A DNA stretch of 23,712 bases from Gnetum montanum. Lineage: Eukaryota; Streptophyta; Gnetopsida; Gnetales; Gnetaceae. Every line of letters begins with the position of its first letter. Within the stretch, counting starts at the first letter, position 1. Below, in pieces: positions 18,941 to 23,712 of the stretch. The position numbers were made by a program, and so were the translations under genes. A model generated the notes under the pieces. That model was not told the origin of the DNA. It did no database searches and was given only the letters and a program-made list of their open reading frames with translations. The DNA is taken from positions 259,086-282,797 of the forward strand of contig MNCI01024352.1 in NCBI GenBank assembly GCA_015680685.1, read 5' to 3'.

Positions 18941-19880
18941 TGTCAGTCAATGATCCCATACCTACCTAATATATTATGTTGCAAGGAACTTGTTCCTCCT
19001 CTTCTTCACTTTAGGATGAGTTTTCATTCAGTCGTGGGGGTATGATGAAATGTGTTTCTATCTACTTTGACATCAAGTATGCAACGTCGAAGTTGCGATG
19101 TTATGTACACGACATCGGGGTTTGGATCTGACCTCAAGTATCCGATGTCAGGGTATATACATTAGCCTATAAATATAGTGGCTGTGCTTCAATTTTTGGA
19201 TAGTTTTCAAGTTAGTTTTTAGTCATAGTAGTGAAGCTCTTACGATTTATTTTCCTCAGAGTTAGAATATTTTCTAAGTGCCCACAAAAGGAGTCTAAGT
19301 ATCTATGGTTCTTTATTCAAGCACTGATGTACTTAAGCACAATAATGTGACAGGAATAAAATGAACTCTTTTGACAATCTTTACAGCACTAAGACTAGAT
19401 TAATGTTTATTTTAATGCACTTTACTTTATTGCATTTCAATTAAGCAATTTATTTCTAGAAGTTAATGAATGTAAGCACAACCACTTCAAGCATACATAT
19501 AGTACTTGGTAACCCAACAATGCTTAACGTTTGGTAGCCCAACAACACTATATGTGTTTAGGAAAGTAGGGCGGTTACTTGTCTTAGGCTAGATAGGCAG
19601 TAAACGAATTAGATTTTAAATTACTTTAATTTTCATTCTTATTGTAGGTGATCACATCTATAAAACATAAAATGATAAAAATCATGTACCTCAATTGCAC
19701 TTAAACCATACCCTTGAGCCTCACAAGTGTAGTTGGGAAGACAATGAATGTTCTGAACACCCATTTCACTTCCTAGAAGAGCTAGTGTACTAGATAACTA
19801 TAGGTCCACGAAATTCCACTAAATCATGCATAACGCCTTAGTGATTTATATGGTTGGGCCTAGGGACACCTCGTCACTCA
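18941..19880 (+). mobile_element. LTR C1, plus orientation, diverged Athila-like LTR
   Basis: It starts TGTCAGTCAATGATCCCATACC. The reverse complement of 21232 downward starts TGTTAGTCAATAATCCCATACC and goes on to share GATGAGTTTTCATT and GTCGTGGGGGTATGATGAA with C1. The TATA box GCCTATAAATA is at about 19165-19175. Its far end (GGGACACCTCGTCACTCA) matches the end of LTR C3 (GGGATACCTAGCCGCTCA). A degraded primer-binding-like stretch follows, where C3 has a clear one. No partner LTR or flanking duplication was found, so it is a truncated remnant. Confidence 0.8.
19075..19160. repeat. CGATGTC/CGACATCG motif cluster upstream of the C1 TATA box
   Basis: Motifs are ACGTCGAAG (19084), TTGCGATGTTATG, TACACGACATCGGGG and ATCCGATGTCAGGG, four related copies in about 75 bp. 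The phrase TCAAGTAT precedes two of them. It is equivalent in position to the GATATC cluster in C2. Confidence 0.62.
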
Positions 19881-20524
19881 TCAACTAGCCATTGTCCCTT
19901 TTTATTAAAGTTTAGAGTAAACTTATAAGCTAACCACTAAAGATTAATAAATGATGAGCACGAAGTATATCCAAGACCTCACCTTGTAATCTATAAGTGT
20001 TGTGGTAGACCATATCATAATCTATAAATTGACTAAATGGAATGTCTACCTAGTTATGTTAGGTTGTATATTGCTATCTTCCTAGTTGCACTCATAATGG
20101 GCTTAGATTATTGTCTATTGAAGTTACAACTATTTTTCTATGATGAAGGAATAAAATTTTACATAATTATGTAATTTAATATTTATTTTCGTAATTTTAA
20201 TGATAAAAATACAAGAAACTTAAACCTAAATGTTGCAATCCCTAGTGACATAAGTGCAATAGCATGCTCTTAAATGGATAAATAAAAATAAATGAAGAAT
20301 CTTTTTAACCTTAGAATGGATGGCCTAACATCGTATTTCATAAACATGTCTTCTTATGTAATGCAAAATCGTTGTAACTTCCTAGACACTCACATACAAA
20401 TATGAACATCAATTAAACTAATTCTAATTAAATAAACCAACTAAATGTTTAATGATGTCATTTTTATGTCCAACTAAATAAACCAAATAATAACTTTAAC
20501 TAAGCTAAGAGAAAAAGGGAGAGT
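19881..20524. other. AT-rich interval between LTRs C1 and C2
   Basis: No open frame with recognisable homology was found on either strand. By position it may be a remnant of the internal region of C1 or of C2, but I could not match it to the C3 internal region. It is very AT-rich around 20150-20220. Confidence 0.5.
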
Positions 20525-21232
20525 GAGTTAAGCTAATAGGAGATAGGGGGAGAGAATCTAAACTAGCCTAAGTACAATGAGCATCCATTCCTTAATCATC
20601 CATACACATCTTGGACATCATGCACAACTACCATTGGGGTTACCAAGCATAGGTCCTAGGTACACTACTGGGTTACCAAGCAGTCACAGTTAAATGCTCA
20701 TGATTAAGTCGCACTCATTCCATGTTTAAGGAGTTTAGGGTGAAGAGATATTAACTACGAAAGCAATAAATAACAATAACAAGTAAATAATTAAACTAAG
20801 TGAATGCTGCAATGATGGAGTAATCTCGATCTTTATTTTTGGTCATGTGCATGTCCAAGTACATCACACTCGAATAAAAGATGTTGTACAATTACAATCA
20901 TCACACTATGGGCATGCACTAGGAGGAAGGGTTGAGAGAAAAAGAGAGATAAACTAACTTTTAAAACTAACTAATTCTAAAACTTCCAAGACTTACTCCT
21001 CTCATGTGCCTACATGTGTATTTATAGGCTCATGCAGGAGTCACGATATCATGTATCCGATATCATTGTTGGGCTACGATATTGCATACCCGATATTGTG
21101 GATTGGATATCGCAGCTTGATGAATCACGATTCATCATACCCCCATGACTAAATGAAAACTCATCCTTGAGTCAAAATGAGAACAAGCCCCATTGATTAC
21201 ATAATGGATAGGTATGGGATTATTGACTAACA
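20525..21232 (-). mobile_element. LTR C2, minus orientation, truncated
   Basis: Read on the minus strand from 21232, it begins TGTTAGTCAATAATCCC and carries the TATA box CCTATAAATACA (about 21028-21017). It then has ATAAAGATCGAGATTACTCC, GCAGCATTCACTTAGTTTAA and GACTGCTTGGTAACCC, all close to C3 in plus orientation (22700-22990). Similarity to C3 stops near 20525, about 230 bp short of the expected LTR end. The left edge is therefore a truncation or rearrangement point and is approximate. Confidence 0.8.
21041..21115. repeat. GATATC palindrome cluster upstream of the C2 TATA box
   Basis: ACGATATCA (21044), CCGATATCA (21058), ACGATATTG (21077), CCGATATTG (21091) and GGATATCGC (21105) are five copies at 13 to 20 base spacing. 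The core CGATATCG is self-complementary. Confidence 0.75.
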
Positions 21233-22350
21233 GGGAATTTATTCATGTTGCAGTGGAGAACTTAATAGAAAAAAATTGGGAGCACTTGCGAGCAAGTTAT
21301 GGTTATTGAAACAAGAGATGCGTAATCATAAGTCGTAGAAGAAAATTTGAAAAACTTCCCCCACGTGAATAGTTGCAAATGATGTTGACATGCTCAGGGG
21401 GGTCCATATATCTATATATTCTAAGGACGCAATATCGCGTACCCGCTAGTGAGGACGCGATATCGCATCCTATCAAAAATAGGGCAGTTGAAAAAATTAC
21501 AAATTTTTTGAAACTCCAAGGTATAAACTGAGGGTAATACCAACTAGACTTGAAGGCACAAAGAGTATAATGGTATAAAATTTTTCAATGAGAATCATGA
21601 AGAGTAGGAGGAAAAAGGACATGTGTTAGCTCATAGGAACGTTTGAATCCAAAAGAATGATAAGGGAAAGAAGATCGTTGGTGGTACTTAGAGGGTAGAA
21701 GATGATATGCGAGAGATGTGGTACAAGTGCAAATTATAAGGGTTACGCAAGTGGGTCCTCCCCAAAGCAAGTTCCAACCTATAGTGCCCTTATGTAACCA
21801 CACCTTAAAATGTCCGTAGGCACTAGAAGGGTTAAATGTAATCCACACTAATCTTATAAAACACACACATGTAGATATCACCGTAATGAGATATGAATCC
21901 CATGCTACCTGAGTCGCAAGTCACAAATACTCGAACAGTGAGGTGTGGCAACTTGTAGAAAGAATTGCAGAGATTGGGACATGAGGTAACTGACTCTAGG
22001 CACAATGAATTCTGCGTGTGAGGCATGATTAGTGTGTCATTTTCCCGTCACTCCAAAATCAAGACCAAGTCCATTCCTCTGATCAATGACATCACATTGC
22101 TTCATCTAATGATGGACCACCATAAGAGCACCATGATAGCAAGGTATACGATCACTTGGCATTTCATTCAAGGGAGGAGTGATTTTACATTGTGGCACTC
22201 ATTGTTTTTTTTTTTTTTGCTGTAGTATTGCTTAATCTAGAGAAGATGCCTACCTTAAGGCATGGGTACATGTCTTTCTAATGGGACCCCCTGGAATAGC
22301 ATTATTATTTTTTGGTTGAGTGCCTTTTGATTACTCTTACTCCCATTTTT
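21233..22350. other. Interval between LTRs C2 and C3, nature unknown
   Basis: No protein homology was recognised. The two overlapping minus-strand frames (21881-21585 and 22026-21832) have low-complexity Cys/His/Phe-rich translations and no motif I know. At 21425-21470 two near-palindromes (GGACGCAATATCGCGT and GGACGCGATATCGCATCC) lie next to a minus-strand TATA-like ATATATAGATATATGG. This resembles the U3 promoter of another LTR. A run of about fifteen T lies at 22205-22219. Confidence 0.45.
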
Positions 22351-23273
22351 TGTTAGATCTACAAGGATCTTAGTACGACCAAGCTGCATGATAACTCTTG
22401 ATGAAGTGTCATTCAATCGATGCATCAACAGGGCCGCGTATATGCTGCTTTGTCGATGCTGCCCCATTGATGCAGCCTTCCTGCATCGACGGGGCCCTGT
22501 TTACACAGCCACCTATCCCGGCCTATAAATAAGAGAGCCCTCCACCTCATTTAGGCATCTTTTTGTCATTTGTAGCTAGACTCTTGCATTTTGTTTTTGT
22601 AGGAGTTAGATTATTTTCCCAAGTGCATGCCCGCAGTGTGATGCTTGTAATTGTACGACACCTTTATTGGAGTGTGACGTACTTGGACGCACACATGACC
22701 GGAAATAAAGATCGAGATTACTTCATCACTGCAGCATTCACTTAGTTTTAATAGTTTAATTATTATTATTGATTCTTATTATTATTTATTGTTTTCTTAG
22801 TTAATATTTCTTTATCATCATTTACTATTCCTATTGTTAAATGCAGAATGAGTACGACTTAGTCATGAGCATTTAAGTGTGACTACTTGGTAACCTAGTA
22901 GCGTACCTAGGATCTACACTTGGTAATCCCAGTAGTAGTCATGCACGAGGTCCAAGATGTGTACGGATGATTAAGGAATAGATGCTCATCGCACTTAGGA
23001 TAGCTTAGACTTCATTTCCTATTACTCATTAGTTTAATCAATATTATTTTCCATTGTCTCTAGGAGTAGCACTAATTTAGGATCACATCATACACCTCAC
23101 TCTGGACTAAACCATACGTGACAAAGAAAATACTAGTCCAGGTGGAAAGACAGCGAACTGCGATCAATATGTAACTATCTAGATACCACAACTAGTCTGT
23201 CCACGGAGTTCGACTGGATCGTGTGTGAACGCTCGTGATTCGTATGGTTGGCGTAGGGATACCTAGCCGCTCA
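22351..23273 (+). mobile_element. LTR C3, plus orientation, 5' LTR of an Athila-like element
   Basis: The right end is secure: ...CCGCTCA, then TCT, then a primer-binding site. The left end is placed at TGTTAG (22351) by analogy with the TGTTAG start of C2, giving 923 bp against 940 for C1. The TATA box CCTATAAATA is at about 22522-22531. The region 22680-23040 matches C2 in reverse complement, and the final part matches C1. The U3 part upstream of the TATA box is strongly diverged from the other two. Confidence 0.8.
22415..22500. repeat. TCGATGC motif cluster upstream of the C3 TATA box
   Basis: AATCGATGCATCAACAGGGCC, TGTCGATGCTGCCCC, ATTGATGCAGCC and CTGCATCGACGGGGCC are four related, partly inverted copies in about 80 bp. 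The phrase CAGGGCC/GGGGCC accompanies two of them. Confidence 0.65.
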
Positions 23274-23276
23274 TCT

Positions 23277-23294
23277 TGGCGTCGTTGCCGGGGA
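23277..23294 (+). other. Primer-binding site complementary to tRNA-Asp type
   Basis: TGGCGTCGTTGCCGGGGA lies three bases after the LTR end. It differs by one base from the TGGCGCCGTTGCCGGGGA site known from plant Athila-type Ty3/gypsy elements. It fixes C3 as a 5' LTR on the plus strand. Confidence 0.9.
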
Positions 23295-23418
23295 CAGTGC
23301 TAGTTATTTAGATTAGTCATATCATACAAGGTCGATGTATAGGACTTAGCGATATATCTCTTAGGAAGAAGAAGTAATTAAAAAAGTCACATCTAAATTC
23401 ACACATAGTTTTACAATC

Positions 23419-23712
23419 ATGCCTCTCCTACAAGACTATAATAATGCCACATTTAGTGAGGCAGTTCATTGGAGAACCAACGAATATTATGACATGAAGA
23501 TTGGAGTACGCAACCCGAGGTGGGGGTTTCTTATAAACATAAACAAAGACAACATCCTCCCAACGCACAAAAGCATAACATACCTAGTGACGATGAACCC
23601 CTACTGGCCACCACAAGCTTAACGGAAATACAAGAGGCTATTCGAATAGCCCGTAGGCATCATAAGGAAAGTTGTCTACCTATGCTTGATTTAAATAACT
23701 TTCCCAAGTTTT
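23419..23712 (+). pseudogene. Start of a broken reading frame in element C3 (probable gag N-terminus), runs off the window
   Basis: The first ATG after the primer-binding site opens MPLLQDYNNATFSEAVHW. Around 23490 the more plausible coding frame shifts. The frame from about 23493 is open to the window end with LLATTSLTEIQEAIRIARRH and CLPMLDLNNFPKF, while the original frame closes at 23622. I infer one frameshift. Position 145 bp after the primer-binding site suggests gag, but no gag motif is visible in this short piece. The element continues outside the window. Confidence 0.5.

Noticed and set aside
21585-22026. Minus-strand frames of 98 and 64 codons between C2 and C3
   Set aside because: There is no motif, they overlap in different frames, and composition looks like chance. 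Not reported as genes.
21231-23273. C2 and C3 as the terminal inverted repeats of one large DNA transposon
   Set aside because: Both have TG starts, internal TATA boxes and, in C3, a primer-binding site. These are LTR properties, and the region between them shows no transposase.

Overview
This window looks like intergenic DNA from a seed plant, probably one with a large, repeat-rich nuclear genome. It is almost entirely decayed LTR retrotransposons. I see no intact host gene, no rRNA, tRNA or CRISPR array, and no bacterial-type operon. The plant call rests on Ty3/gypsy gag and retropepsin homology, a primer-binding site typical of plant Athila-type elements, and plant-style TATA boxes (CCTATAAATA) in the LTRs. 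The species cannot be named from the sequence.

Layout. Positions 1-1174 are unassigned flanking DNA with one imperfect tandem duplication. Element B (minus strand) occupies 1180-18821. Its 3' LTR is at the left (1180-1712 plus 9869-10355) and its 5' LTR at the right (17173-18821). It is bounded by a degenerate 5-bp target duplication, GATGT/AATGT. Element A (minus strand, 1713-9868) is nested inside B's 3' LTR. It has its own LTRs (1713-2762 and 8735-9868) and a target duplication GCTGG/GCCGG. The 5' and 3' LTRs differ less in A than in B, which agrees with the order of insertion. Right of B, from 18941 to the end, are three diverged LTRs of another family (C). C1 is plus, C2 is minus and truncated, and C3 is plus. 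C3 is followed by a tRNA-Asp-like primer-binding site and the start of a broken reading frame.

A and B are relatives. In transcript order each has a U3 with a palindrome array, a TATA box, a primer-binding site, an AT-rich leader repeat, a gag-pro reading frame, a short-period minisatellite and a 3' LTR. The gag-pro frame starts MNP and contains a Pro/Gln-rich N-terminal half, the gag core, a CX2HX4HX4C knuckle, a linker and an aspartic protease. Neither shows reverse transcriptase, RNase H or integrase, so both look non-autonomous and would have relied on a partner element.

The most unusual feature is in B. Between the minisatellite and the 3' LTR, on the strand opposite to the retrotransposon, lies a decayed multi-exon gene (about 10388-12227). 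It has GT-AG introns and phase-compatible joins at two of them. I do not recognise its product. A second theme is that all three LTR families carry clusters of short palindromic motifs just upstream of the TATA box, each family with a different core. A third point is a duplicated and inverted patch in A's gag, bounded by two single N bases, which may be an assembly or sequencing fault.
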